Of a stretch of DNA of 64,000 nt, positions 1-14,500 are shown piece after piece. Source of the stretch: Allacma fusca (Eukaryota; Arthropoda; Collembola; Symphypleona; Sminthuridae). The translations under genes and the position numbers were made by a program. The number at the start of each line of letters is the position of its first letter. Position 1 is the first letter of the stretch. Below the pieces are notes generated by a model, which did no database searches, was not told where the DNA came from, and was given only the letters and a program-made list of their open reading frames with translations. The DNA lies in contig OX359248.1 in assembly GCA_947179485.1 (NCBI GenBank), positions 52,028,386 through 52,092,385 of the forward strand. Reading direction: 5' to 3'.

Positions 1-1273
1 CTAGGACTCTCCCCATTGGGCTACATACAGGGTCTGGTGTGGAAGTTGTGTTGAGAGTGCGCGTCTGCCTATAAAAACAAAGGAAAAAAAAACAATTCGG
101 CATTCTTTATGCATGCCATAATGAATCGTTAGATGGAAACTCTACGAAAACAATAAGCATTTTCGGTGATAAAATCACATCGAGTGCTAACCTTAATGGT
201 GCAAAGACATACACCAGAAAAGCTCAAGCAAATCCACCCTACTAGAGTAGATAGTCTCTGAATGGAGAGCCAAACCTGTGTATTATTTCTGTCTATATAT
301 GTCTCTCTCCCTCCTATTCCCAGTCTTTCGTACTCTGACGCGCTGCCTTCCCCAAAAAACAAACACACAAGGCTGATTGGGATTGTGACGACTAACACGA
401 CTGCGTTATTCATATTATTGATCGCTTCCGTGTTAATCTTAAAATACTACAGGGTTTTGGTTGCTGGGGCTATATAGAGAGCCCTGTCCTTTTTCAAATG
501 GATGGTGTTCAGACAATAGTAGCACACGCAGGGCAAGCGAAGGATTTCATTAAATAGAGTTTTCATGAGAGATTTTTTTTAGGGGCCATTTTCTGAAGGA
601 TTCCTCAGACACACAATGTTGGACATGCTACATCAATGTTATTTACAGTGCCTTATTTCCCTGTGATAATGGAAGGAGAGTTGGTTCCTGCAGTGAGGAA
701 TGGCTTTGTCATGACTCTTTATAATTATCATTATTATTATCAGCTCCGTTCCTCCACATTATCTCATCCTGGCCTCTTACAGAGCTTTGGGCTGGGTCAG
801 AATTTAATTCAAGAACTTCATATATATCCCTGGTTTCATTTAAATATCATATGACCATCTCCAGCTGTACGAATGGCTGTACGCTGGAAGTAAGTGAGTC
901 CTTTGAAGAATGTTACTTGTATAGTGTCTCTATTTATATCTCGACGGATCCTCACCTCTAGTACATACTATTTGGGAAGATACGTTTTGAGTTATTTGGT
1001 GAGTGTGACCATCCCAAATGTTAATCTTGGAGATTGGATGGAGATCCCGGAGAAGGCTGTTCTCCTGTGAGGACACGAGTAAACTCATATTTAGCGGTGC
1101 TTAGCCTTAATCCTTGTTTATGTAAACAGCATGAGACTCTTTGCAAGTCTAACTTTTGCCATTAAGTCACCCGGGGAAGGTCCCGTTGACTGGATTATTC
1201 CAAGCTCTCTGGCATGTTATAAATGTATTCAATAGCCATATCTACCAGGGTCTACAATAATTGATGAGGGAAG

Positions 1274-1280
<7 letters not shown>

Positions 1281-1319
<39 letters not shown>
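1281..1319. repeat. (GA)n microsatellite in the abd-A intron
   Basis: About 39 bases of nearly pure GA with one interruption. GAGAG is the binding site of GAGA factor in arthropods, so the tract could be regulatory as well as a simple repeat. Confidence 0.95.
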
Positions 1320-2912
1320 GAGTAACTTTGTGAGGACTTTTGTCACGTCTTCGGAATGGACCTTTGATCCCTCCACCAAACATTTTCTCAAGTCGTTTAC
1401 ATCTTGTTAGAGTATTTCTCTTCTTTCACAATCCCTAGTCCCAGTGTCATTCTTGAGGATCACAAGTGTCCCAGTGTACAATTGTCCTGACTCTGGTGAC
1501 ACTGACCATCTATAGTTCTCTGGAGGAGTTAGACAGACCCAGACCCTTGTCATGCATACTGGAATTATGACTGTGAGGGCCTAGGAGGAACTGTCATTAC
1601 TTGCATAATTCCACATTATATTCATACCATTCCGGATCTCATCTCCCACAATCACGTATAACATTCCTTAATGCAGTGCCATGTCTCCAGGAGCGTCTGA
1701 GGACAAAGGCGTAAGAGTCCTCCCTTGTACAAGTAGCTTCTCTCTGTAGTCTTACTAGATTGGACTTTGTATGTAAGGAAGCTCCTGGGTGTAGGAGACA
1801 TCTGAGGCCGTGAAATGTGAAATTGTGGATCCATTTCAGCTTTGAATTCTCAATGTGATCCTCATCTCCTTTAGAAATAATAAATGCAAGTGGAATGGAA
1901 TATATAGTTACTCCGTTGGATAAGACATGATGGCCCAGCCACTTGTCTTCCATGACTCTATCTCATCATTAGGACTCTATTCATACAAGCTATAAATTTT
2001 CATGAGCTCTTTCAGACCGTCCAATGACTTCACTTTCCCTTTAATTCCTCCTCACACTGGACTAACTCCTCTTATTTAATACCCTCTCGGACCAACGTCT
2101 TAACTCTCCAGTCTATACATAGACAAGGGAAAATCCTTGTTCACTCCAGCTGTATCTGTATGGAATGGAGTCCCTGGAATAGTATTCCCCAATTGTAATA
2201 ATTATTCAACAACAATCTCTAAAATTCTGAATCTTTAAAAGATTCCACCAATCCCGTGACGAAGACTTTACTATTTAATTCAAAAGGCTCTAACTTAAAG
2301 TCCTATGAAATGCCCCTCCTGGAGGATTCGCTTCAAGAGAGGTCAAAACTTAAAGGATCATTTACTCTTTGAGAATTGTTCCCAAGGAAATAGGAAACTA
2401 GATCCTTACAGTTATACTTCTAATTTAACCTGGTTTCCCCCTAATTTAAATAATTTGGGGGATTTTAAGACACTATATATAGCAATTTCTAATATCCAGA
2501 GTTCCGTTAATTATTACAGCCCCGGGACGTGCTCATGTAGAGATGCGGAGGCTAAATATAATTGTGGAGTTTGAAGGTAGCGGAATTTTTTGGGAGTACT
2601 AAATGGGCAATGAAAAATGGGACGTTCCATTGGACAAGGCTGTGGAGGAGATTTGCGTTGGAAAAGGGGACATGAATTGTGTACAATTTTTAAGGCTTCT
2701 CTCCAATGGAAACTGTTAGCATGATGATAGTGATGGCTGTAAGCAGGTGCACAATTTCAGACTAAAATCCCATGAAAAAAGCTGTTACTCCGGCCCAGTC
2801 TGTAGGACCAGGGCTGGAGTGAAGAGGCTTATTTTCCCCAAGTACTTCATTCTTGAGTGTACTTACTCAAACTTAATGCCTGTGTTAACTCCAGAGGCTG
2901 AAAGTGTGGGTA

Positions 2913-3083
2913 CAGTCGGTCTCCTGTGTATAGAACACTCTTTGAGGGAAATCCTTCTAGGAACATTTTATTTAAAAACAGTCTCAGTTACCATCATGGT
3001 AACTGTAGCACACAGGAGTGTGGTAACTCTTTAGACTAGACTTGGCCTTCACCCAGGGATGTGCCCATAACCAGAGGAAACTG
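2913..3083. mobile_element. TA-flanked MITE, copy 1 (171 bp)
   Basis: It starts CAGTCGGTCTCC after a TA (2911-2912). It ends in CTG before a TA (3084-3085). The reverse complement of its right end begins CAGTTTCCTCTGG and runs on to a GGGCACATCCC stretch, matching about 20 of 28 positions of the right end of the copy at 28725. Length, TA flanks and CAGT ends fit a non-autonomous Tc1/mariner or pogo-type element. It encodes no protein. A perfect 10-bp-arm palindrome lies inside it. Confidence 0.55.
2985..3005. repeat. 21-bp near-perfect palindrome
   Basis: CAGTTACCAT, one base, ATGGTAACTG: two 10-base arms complementary at every position around a single C. It lies inside the MITE at 2913-3083. 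Confidence 0.95.
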
Positions 3084-3750
3084 TACTCCTTGGGTGCTCA
3101 TAGCTACTACTAGTACCTCCAGTAGGGCCTTTGGATGAAATATAGTTGAAAAAATTACTTATCTACGGCTGGGGGGAGAGAGTGGAGGTAAAAATGAAAT
3201 TACACGGAGTTGCTCTTGTGAGAAAATGCCGTCCAGACCCTATAATCTTTATCATGACGTAGAATTAAGTCATAATAATTAAAGTTTGGGAGGTGTAGTT
3301 TCCCTACTTTGCATATTTAACTCATCCATTCGCACTCGTAAAGCCTGCATTATTGTTCTTACCTCATTTCATTGCACACTTACTTCTAATAAACAGGTAA
3401 ATATAATTAGATATATCCCCCTTTGCCCTCTCCACTACCCCACTATATCCACAGACAGGAACTTCATCAGCGCACATACTTCTAGATAAATACTCCTCAT
3501 TTAAAAGAAAAAACAGGAGCAGGGATGTGAGCCAATGAGACTTTAGAAATCAAATGAGTGCGTGCACCATCATCATCCCCCACTCCATTTTTCCTAGGAG
3601 CTATGTATGCATGTAATTATATAGTCCCTCAATTTTAGGACCGTCTTTCAAATCCACTAGTTCCAAATGCGTCCACTTTTTTTTATGTATGAACTTCTGC
3701 TACCTACTAAATAGTAGGAAGTCATGGGAGGAGAGTTGCTCTTGAGCCGA

Positions 3751-3769
3751 TGTGTGTGTGTGTGTGTGT
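3751..3769. repeat. (GT)n microsatellite
   Basis: About 19 bases of alternating TG in the abd-A intron; a second, shorter GT run is at 4921-4935. Confidence 0.95.
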
Positions 3770-5499
3770 CTACATGTAAATATGTATATGAAGTCATATG
3801 TTTTGTATGAGGGAAAGAAACGAGTTAATTTATATTCACAAGTTCACACTTGTCTTCTTTGGTCATCATCAGAAGGAGTAAGGACTTCTTGAATGGCAGG
3901 AGATAACTACCTTTGAATTTACTTGCGTGGGCTTAATATAGTGACTATGGGGAAGGCGGACGGGTCTGGGATTGGCAGACGAGACTAATTCCTGGTACTT
4001 GAGCAAAATCCCACAATAGGGACAAGTAGTCCAATTTTAATATGTGTCTATTTAACGCACACCATTCCCATTTAAAATCTACTGGCTCAATATTCCCCAA
4101 CACATATGTAATTACATACATACATATCTACATAATTACACACGTCCTCTCACATATTCATTTCCCTACATTTTCAGGGAGACTCTGTCAAAGGGAGCTC
4201 ACTGTACAGAAATTTCTTGTATCTACATATTGTACGTTCACATTTGCTCAGGACACTTCCTTTCAAACATGTAGTGTTTTTTCAACACATGCCCATTTAA
4301 GCATATGCTATTTTTAGTGTGTATGTTTGTCTAATTATATATGTATCTACGTACATACTTAATTTTCGTAGGGAGAAATGTGAACCAGTGCTACAGTATT
4401 TTAAGGACTTATAAGAATAATAATATCCTTGTGAAAAGCATAATTGAGACTGAGCCTTTGGGATGTTATTTGTTGGGAGAATAAAAATTGAGAAACAGAT
4501 AGGGATCTGTAGTTTAATGGAATTTTGTAGACTGATTCGACTCTCTGAGAGCTGATAATAGTACGAGCGGTCCTTTTGTTACCAATCGCCATTACTGTCA
4601 TTTACCATTTTAAAAGCAATGGACACACTTAAATTATACTGAGTTTGATCAAATTGAGCGTTAGCAATAACAATCAATAGAAAAATTCTGCCTGGGCATG
4701 GACTGACTCATTTCCCTCGGTCACACCCAGTCCCATTGTGAGCGGACTGACTGACAATGAGTCGATGAGCTAACCAATATTTTTTTTGGCGTGTTGTACC
4801 TACAGGTAGTTTGACTGTTTTAATTATAAAACATAGCGTCATTCCATGTCTCTGTCCTGCAGAGACAGAGTTGTCATTGGGACGTACTCAAACCAAATAT
4901 TCCGGGGTAGTCAAAGTCATTGTGTGTGTGTGTGTACATGCCAAAAATCCATTGTATTCGCATTGTTGGCAAAGGAAGGAAAAAACACAATTGTACATGG
5001 GGCTTTTTTTGGGGGGGAGGGGAGGGGAAGCAGTGAGAGGAACATGGTTGTTGAAATGGGTGAATTTATGAATGGTGTAAGTGCTGAGGAATGGTCATGT
5101 TAGGAGTATGAAGTAGTTGGAGTGAGTGCGATGTATTTAATTGAATGATATTAGATTCCTGTCATCCTTGAATATTAAATTCAAATTATTTTCCAAACCT
5201 TGTTTACGAGCATGGAGAGTCATACGGAGTGTATGTAATAGACCATTACGCATAAGAGGGCTGGGGATCGTTTATGATTTGATAAAATTGTTATTTACGA
5301 CCCAATAGCCTTTGCAATGCATAAATTTTCATTAGATTGCACATTAGATAAGGAAATGACTGGAAATTTTATACACAGGTCTCAAATAGTAGTCTTTGCG
5401 CTCTCGCGCCGGGAATCCATTCAGAAATGAGTAAATGTTTATTTTTTGATGGGCAATTCCCACCAATAAAAACATGGCTGAAGGATACACTCGCATCTA

Positions 5500-5698
5500 C
5501 AGGACACTCTCACTCTCCCAGACTCCATTCAAATAATTGTCCTTCTCTCCCTCACTCTCCGTAGCTCTACAAACTAACCATCATTTCCCCAAACTTGAAT
5601 AATTTAAACCACGGTAATTTTTCTTCTTTCAAAGAGTATCTCATTATAAGAAGGAAATTTTGCTCATGTAGGGCTGCTTTTTTAGCAACAGCGGACTG
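5500..5698. mobile_element. TA-flanked MITE, copy 2 (199 bp)
   Basis: Left end CAGGACACTCTCAC after a TA at 5498-5499. Right end, read as reverse complement, CAGTCCGCTGTTGC followed by an AGCAGCCC stretch, bordered by TA at 5699-5700. The left end resembles the copy at 31686 and the right end keeps the AGCA-CCC block of the family. It sits about 390 bp upstream of the abd-A homeobox exon. Confidence 0.45.
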
Positions 5699-6076
5699 TA
5701 CCATGTTTCTTGCATCTTTATTTCCTGAACTTCATTTTGGCATCCATACTTGAGTAATTTAAGATTTTTGGACACCTTGATTGTTAAATAATTCCTGATT
5801 TTTTTCTACGTTAGCCCTCTCAGACTTGAGATGTGAAGTTCAGAAAAGGTATTGTACTCAAAAAAAAGGAATTGATTGAAAAAAGTTCATGGGAATTTAT
5901 GGAATTTTAAAGGCAAATTTATTTCTTACAAACAATTTGACTGGGAAGTCTAGCTCTGTACACAAGGACTGTTAGTGGGGGTCATATATTGGCTGTAGAC
6001 AGGGGATTTGACTGGGATAAATTGAGTATTGTAGTGGAAGAAAGGGCTGGGTCTTAAAGGAGTTATTTTTGTGTGA

Positions 6077-6631
<555 letters not shown>

Positions 6632-6632
<1 letters not shown>

Positions 6633-9600
6633 CCTTACAATTTCCTTATACTTTACACATCCATCTTGTCAACACACACACACACACACTCATACACAAA
6701 CTCACACATACGAACAAACACACACACACATACACACTCACATCTACAAATATACCCCGTACACATAAAATACGAGAAGAAAAATATACACAACCAATCC
6801 AAAATATCTCAAGCGAGTCGGTCAAATATGAAAGGCAATTGTGTGGGTGACTGTATGTATATTTTAATGCTATTTTAAATCCTCACTCATCCTTCCCTGT
6901 CTCATTATTAATTTGCTGTGAGGACTTTGTTAACAGCCCATGGCCCCTTGTGAACATCATGTTTAAAACATTGTAAACTATTACTGTGAGCACCATTTTC
7001 CCTGGAATTGTGAACAATTCCGTACAGCTATTAATAATTGCAAGGGAGATATTTGAAGGGATTGTGAACACTCAGTAAAAATTTGTGAGGAAACTGTTAG
7101 GATTTAATTAACATAATGTAGACTCTCATTACAGCAAGTGTTGGTGGAATTGCTAATCACCAAAAGGTCTAGTTAATTTTCCCATCCTTGAAAAATCTTC
7201 GATTTGAAATGAGGAAAAACTTGGGATTTATGTGCAAGTACATAAAATTATTCTAATTACTGTAACAGTCCAAAATTCATCCACGCCAAATCCTCTAGAG
7301 TTAGTATCAGTTGAAAAAAAAAATGTTATTTATTTCCTAGACCCTCCAACCTATCAATTATTAATGAGTCCCCACACAATTGAGGGTAAAGTCAAAGGAA
7401 GTATTCTCTTCTGTATATGTATGACAAAGTACTATTTCACAAGAAAAAAAACATACATAGGTACTGTAGTAGGTACTAGAATCCACCCACAAATATTTTG
7501 GATCAAGTTTTTCAGCAATTATTGCAAAACCAAACAAAACAAAACAAAAGTGTACCCGCGGACTCGGTACAAATGTCAAGTAATTAATGCCATCGGGGAG
7601 GAAGTATCCATTGATAAATATACCTTCAACTCAAATGATACGGATATACGTATGATTATGACCTCATATATTATATACATACATAATAAAGTAATGTAAC
7701 TCTATACAGAGCTCCTATTTGATACAGCTCCGCTTACTATATTTCCCGTGAGTTTTAAAGGGACGGGGAAAAACAAAAGTGTTTATGGAAATCTCTACAA
7801 TGTGTATATCTCTCACTATACTGTATTACATAGGTACATATGTATGGAATTATTCCTCTATCTTTTAGCACGGTTCAAATATTATTTTGAAAATAGCACT
7901 TATACTTTGAAACCAAAATGTCACGTAGAGAAATGTCCCGTCCCCCCAAAAAAAAAAACATCAGTTTAAAGAGGGATGGGACAAATTATGTCTCTAGAGT
8001 CGCAGTATCTCGTCAAATCAAATTTGAGAAAATATCTTGGAATTTGTGTGTGTGCAAGGGAGGAGTAAAAAGCATCCAATGCAAAAGAGCTAGTAAGGAA
8101 AGGTACGGGCTGAATTATAGTATCTAACAACTTTACTCTGTATTAATAACAAATCTTTGAGTACAATGACAAATTTTTAATGAACTGACTATAAGGGATT
8201 AATTTTGTTGTTCTTTTTTTAAAAAAAAACCGACTCACTCACTCCGACACGTGAAATTCAGTTAAAAGTCTATTACTTCAAGGATCCTTGAAAAAAGGGT
8301 CCTTGTAGTTACAGTGTCATGATGTGCAATATTGAAATTATTATTAGTAGAGGATCAGGAGGAGGAAAATGAACGGGAGATACATATACTGTGTGAAAGG
8401 TGAAGATGAGTTTGCGATTGTTGTTCAATATATACACAAAAAAACATACATGGTGCAACCAAACCACGGAGAGAGAGATGATTGAAGGGAAAAGGGAAAA
8501 TATTGTGACTGCATGATATACGAAAAAAAAAAGAAACCTTTTTGAAAATCTTGAAGAGAGAAAAGGAAATCAATCAAATTCAAAAAACTATACGTACTAG
8601 TGTGTAAGTTAACTTTGTAAAAGGTACTCCCTAAGTGTACATATATAATTACTATTAAATATCTTTGAGGAGATAGGAACAAAAAATACTATTGACTACA
8701 TATTATACGTATAAAATACAAATGGTTGACGTGTGAACAGCTCTATAAGTAATTAATTACTATTACTGTACAGTTACAAAAAAAACAATTTACCACAAGG
8801 GAAGTTTTGTGTGTGTGTGTAGCTACATACTATCTACATGATATGATATAGGGATTTAGCATTAGTGGAACTGACATTTGTAATAATTAAACGTATTGTT
8901 GTCCTCTTGTAGTCATTATACTCCTGTGTAGCTTACAACCTATAAATTATTATATATAGGACCGTCACAGGCTATAAATATATTTGTGCGTCTGTGTTTT
9001 TGCTATAATATAATTCACGTAATTATAATTATGGAATTTCCCAACTTCTCACAATGTTTCCAAACCCTCCTCCTCCATTCATTTCATGTCAAATTAATTA
9101 TGGAAATCTACGAGTGTAAATCTATATCTATAGTAAGGCTTCTATATAAAAAAAAATGTACGTTTTAACTCACGACAATTTTTGTTACTACTTGTAATAT
9201 GTAAGTCCCTTGCTTCAAACCAAAGACTAGACAATCCTGCTTTCTCATCACTGAACCGAACCGGACTTGAATCAATCACTCAACCCCAAACTTTTATACA
9301 ATCAAGTTAATTCAAGCAATTCAAGATTATTACCAAAGTATAAGATTTTGATTTTGAGGGAGAGAAAAGGTCTCCTATGTTCCAATTGGATGTCATCCCA
9401 TGAGCCTGTTAATTTCCATTTGTACTAATCATGTGTGTTAATCTCCTAAAATATAAATAACATTTGGGAATTTGGCGTAACTCCTGACTTCCGTGCTATT
9501 TGTCTCTAATTTTTGCAATTGTTTACTGTAAGGCACTTATCCTTTGATAATCATTTTAAAATTAAGGGCTGTTATAGAATATGGATGGTTCATTTGAGTC

Positions 9601-11170
9601 AATTCTTTCAAATTTTCTCTTGCTGTAATTTCTATGAGCAATTCTCATTCAATTTTGAATGATGTCCTGTGAAATTGACACTATGTTAAATTACTACTGA
9701 AACTAAAGCAATGTAATTGTATCGATCCTACATAATTTGAAGGCTGACTTTCAAAAATGCAGATCCATCTCCTGCTGATTTGAATTGCTGGTAAAATATG
9801 GAACAATTGATGTTAAATTGAATTAATGGGGAGACAAATCTCCATTGATGGGAAAATGCAATAGTGGTAGTGTACTTGCCATATGTTTTAGTGCAGAGAT
9901 CATCTATCTGTATGTACTAGGGATATATAATTATTGGAACTCAATGTGGCAGAAATTCCCTCTCATGTCGGCTCCCTTCTTATCCCAACATAACAAACAG
10001 AGACAGAGCCATTACAAGGGAATTGTTATTGTTTAAGCGACACTCAGTTGAATTAACTCGGGAATTAATTCCCATTAGTTTAATATTCAGACAGCGTCCT
10101 CCTCTACCCTCATAAATAAAAGTCTGGGTGTACATGTCCCACACTCTAGGACTCTTAGTGCTGCTATCCCTCCTTCCCTCCCTTTCATCTGTAAATACTT
10201 ATCCATAACCTGTCCAATTGTAAAAGTAATTGGATCACTTGCTGCTTTCATTAATTTACCTTGTCGTCAGTTGGTGTGTATACGTCTCGGTATGAGATCC
10301 CAGACCGAGCATGTACATATGTACTTTGCCTCCAATTATTAATTACATTGTAATGCAATCAATCTATAAATATAGTATCCCCAGCCCAGGTAATATAATC
10401 GATCCCCAAGTCATGAATAATAATTATGACAATATTCCTCAAGCTCCAATCCTTTATTTATTAAGCAATGGCCCTGACAGTTCCAATTATTACTTGCACA
10501 TTTGCAAATTGAAAGCAATAGTTTTGGGTATACAGACTTTTTTGTTTTTTTTTGCGTACACCCTCCTATATGTTTTCCTATTATTTTGCCCTAGAGCTCC
10601 TTCCAAAGCAGTGAGCTTAAAAGAGCCGTTAACCCTTTCCTGTCTCTCTCTACCTTTTATAATTTACAGTCTTGCTAATTTCCAATTTTGCAAATTACAC
10701 TTTTGCTAATTTCCTCTTTTACTGCCCACAAAAATCCAATGGTTCGTCAAATGATAGACACTAGAATTTATTACGGGACTGCGTGCACGCTAATTAATAA
10801 TTTTACAAATCCCCATCCTATTATGTGATTATATGTAGATATAGATTGTTTACATACATAGCTCAAATCCTGTAATTCAATTCCGTATGAGTCAATGTTG
10901 ATCTGAGAATTATAAAAAAATGCCCAGATTGACTTTGACCCTGCTGTTAAATCAATTAGAATTTTCCCCTAACCTTAATCAGCCAGTGTGTAAATAGGAG
11001 TAGTGTCCAATCCCATAAATTAATTTTATGACGGACGAAACTAATTGAAATAATGATAATTTAATTGCTTTGAACTCTAAATCACCTAAATGTTACACAA
11101 GTAAATAGTAATTTAATTTTCTGCGCTGTCATAACCAATACCCCTCCCCCGAAATCTTGAGGAGAAAAAT
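6632..11170 (+). other. abd-A: Probable abd-A 3'UTR and downstream AT-rich DNA
   Basis: There is no conserved coding signal. The stretch is AT-rich, with many TAATTA and TGTAHATA motifs and short simple repeats. Hox 3'UTRs are often kilobases long, and several AATAAA hexamers occur here, so part of it is probably transcribed. The 155-codon ORF at 7232-7699 is AT-rich, has no recognisable domain and is judged accidental. Confidence 0.4.
6671..6745. repeat. CA-rich repeat just after the abd-A stop
   Basis: A run of ACACAC with interruptions begins about 40 bases after the stop codon. CA-rich 3'UTR tracts can bind hnRNP L-type proteins, but no function can be read here. Confidence 0.85.
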
Positions 11171-11216
11171 AGAGAGAGAGAGAGATAAAGAGAGAGAGAA
11201 AGAAAAAAAAGAAGGA
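11171..11216. repeat. (GA)n then A/G-rich tract
   Basis: Two GAGAGAG blocks separated by TAAA and followed by A-rich sequence, about 46 bases in all. Confidence 0.9.
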
Positions 11217-11346
11217 AATAGTAATGAACTGTAATTCAGCAATGTATTCAGAGGGCATTCGAGTGCTTTGCTTCTTTCGTTCAATGAAACGTACATATAC
11301 ATTTAACTCATTCTAAACACATATACATACATAGAGACACGAATAG

Positions 11347-11523
11347 TGTACATAGAAATTTAAACACTTAGTCCATAGGAACATTTTAAAATTATAAAAA
11401 AATCTTTGAGCGCAAAAAATTCGTTGTAAATATTTTATAGGACTGTGTATGATGGTTGTGTGTGATTCTATTATTATTATTATTGTAAATAGTCTTTAGA
11501 ATTCGGAGGACTTTCTGTACATA
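11347..11523 (+). promoter_or_regulatory. Cluster of four Pumilio-type motifs, candidate 3'UTR control region
   Basis: TGTACATA at 11347-11354, TGTAAATA at 11425-11432, TGTAAATA at 11484-11491 and TGTACATA at 11516-11523 all fit the UGUANAUA consensus of Pumilio/PUF proteins and all lie on the abd-A sense strand within 177 bases. An ATTAAA hexamer follows at 11544. Another TGTACATA occurs at 12018. The genome is AT-rich and TACATA-like words are common in the window, so some enrichment is expected by chance. Confidence 0.35.
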
Positions 11524-11549
11524 AATGTGTGATTAGGGTTACAATTAAA

Positions 11550-14500
11550 AGTCGTGTTTAATTTCTAAAGGAAAAACTGTACAAGCTTGTTTGTCTCCCT
11601 GTAATTTGTTTTTAAGGAGGAAAAAAAATCAGCCGCCAGCCAAAGCTTTACTTATTGCTAAAAATCCCCCAATATATGACTACAGTGCGGCTACATGTAA
11701 GGACTATAATAATTAATATATAGGATATTGACTAATAATAATCCCATGGAAAAAAAGGTAGGGGAATTTTGTGCAAAGTCTATATAATTTATGATACTCA
11801 ATATTATGTACACATTATTGTGAAACTTGAAGTTAATTAATTCTAAGGAGATAGAATTATTATTATTCTTCCCCCTCCCCTCCTCCCCTCTCACACATAC
11901 AGAACCAGGATCCTATAAATAATGTTCATTTGCTTGTAGTTCGACACACATTATTTATACCAGAAAAAGTCTTGTATGACCTGGAAGCTCCTCACTCCTC
12001 AGCCTATTTGTTTACAATGTACATAATCAATTATTATTATATACATAGTCTCTAGTATTATATTTATTTTAGAAGTATAAGTTGTAATTTTTTTGTAGCT
12101 TAAAAATAATTATTTGTCCCCGTAAAAAAATGTTTTTTTACAGGGGAGTTATTGAAATGCCTGTAGAATTAAAATGCACGCTATTATCCACAGACTCACT
12201 GAATTGCCAGGAGTTAGTCAAGCCTCTCAAAACGAATTATGAATTATAAGGAAAGGACGCTATTATACTACTAAATAGTAGTGTGTGAATCCCTTGCAAT
12301 ATAAAATACTTGTAGATACAAATGTAATAATTAAGCTATTTTCTCCTCATTTAATTCCCCATAATAATTATTTTAAAAACGCTCATCCCCTGTTACAAGT
12401 CTCCTGAGTTTGTCCTCATTAATTTCCTCCTACCTTTAAAATCCTTCTGTGAGATTAATTGAGAGATGGGATTTTGTTTCTCCTTGGATTCTCGTATTTT
12501 TTGAGGAGATTCATCTGGGAAATGTCAACCTTGGAATTTGGCATTATTTTAAGATGAATTTAGAAAAATCACGAAAAAGGGTGTGGAGGAAGCTATACTG
12601 TAATAATTATTACCAATAGTACCATATTATACGTAATTGCTATATTTGAGTATAGCAGGATTTTTTTTTAAAATTTTCCGAAACTACAAAAAGGGAACTC
12701 TTTTTGGAGATCCCTGAGGAACTGTACGGTTCGATCTCTTGTGATTGGACAAGTGCAGGATTGGTTTTTGGGGAGTTACCACACCAGGAAACTATTTTAG
12801 AGTAGTTTCCAGTAACCATTCACTGACAGATACATCCATGAAAATATACGTATTAATTGCTAAGAGAGTTTTAAAACACACACACACAGAGTGACGCGCC
12901 CTAATTGTAAGAGGATAAAAAAAAGTAGGATTAGGATTTGTGTAGGAATTTTAGGACTTTGACACACCGGAGTTGAGAATGGGTTCACATGAGATACGTA
13001 AAACTTGACTAAATATTAAGGAGGGAAGGAATCCTTGCATTACTACATGAGAAAAAAAGAAGTGTGAGGGCGGATTAATTAATTATACGTAAAAAAATGT
13101 AGAGATTACAGGAAATAACGTGTATACATTAAATATGCAAGTAACATTTAACCATTTATGATAAAGTGTCAAGGAAAATATACGTAATTAATATAGATAC
13201 GCTATATATGTATATAGGGCAGTTGGAATCGTATTGTATTGACTCAATCTCTGTATGTTAAGGTGTAGTTTGTACAATAGTCTTAATGTCCTTTGAGGAA
13301 TTAATTGATGTAATTATTTTGTTGCCCAATTTTTGATTCTAACTTGTTCATGAACTGCTGCCTAACATTATTATTATTGTACTAATAACTATAATTATAT
13401 ACACGTAATTAAATATATATATATTAAAAAATTTAGCCTTACCAACTAAGTTGCGAGGTTTAAGTTTCACGTGGTTTTGAGTTTTGGACGAAAGACACAA
13501 GATTTAAAACAATACACGTTTCGTAGAGAGGAACAACAAGTAAAAATGATTTCCCAAATGTTTGTGTTACACAATTTTTTGTTCTCTATAGATGTATAAA
13601 ATATACTTTTCCTACTCATTCATATAAAAGTATGTGAATAAACATCTTAGAAATATTGTTTTCAATATGGGTTGTTTCCCTGTCTCCGATTATTTATTCC
13701 TATGATTTTAGCATCGCTTCTAAATTTTTCGGCGTACATTTGAGACAAAATTTCTTCTCGTGCATTTATTCACAAATTATTGTCTTGTGACAGAATTTAT
13801 TCATTTTCTTCCCATAATTTGTTTTAATTGCGCATTTTGGTGCCATGGTTTTATTTCAAGTCATTCAAAGTGTCATTTAGCATGGATTTAATTGAAGATG
13901 ATTTTTTCATGTATTTATTTAAATCGACTTCATTTGGTATCATATTTATTTAAATTTTGCATTGATTACATTTAAGTAAGAAATTTCTGTACACATTTCT
14001 CTACAAATATTTATCCACAAGCAGAATCATATTTTGTTTTACAAATTCATAGTTTCTTTGTAAATTACTGGACAAATTGCTTGTTTGCCCATATGCTTAT
14101 TTCTATTTACAAGTTTTTTCTCTTGTATAAAATACATTTAGAATTTACATGGAATTTTCATCACTCATCATGACAGTATTGGGTGTAATATTTCAAACTC
14201 CTTTGGTAGTAATTAGCATGTAAGTAGTTACTACCTGAGTACTTGACAGGCTCGTAAAACCCTTTGAGGCTCAAAAACATCCATAAAATTAGGGTTAATA
14301 AATGTCGTTTGAATTTGTTGAGAAACCAAATATCTATATACAAAGTCCGTGGAATCAAACTATCACGGAGCTGGAGGGAAATGTATGGAGAGAAACGGTG
14401 TGAATTTTGTGGGAAAACATTTGAAAGTTATGTTTTCTCCGTTTATTTACTTTCATGGTTATTTAAGTGGTTGTTATCTGTCAAGTTGTACTTGTCTCTC

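Noticed and set aside
825-833. YPW-F codons in the abd-A intron, resembling the Hox YPWM hexapeptide
   Set aside because: The fourth residue is F, the TDWM and following conserved residues are absent, and the frame is A/T-rich with a stop shortly after.
7232-7699. 155-codon ORF, longest in the window
   Set aside because: A/T-rich codons, long lysine, tyrosine and isoleucine runs, no domain and no splice support; judged accidental and probably in 3'UTR.
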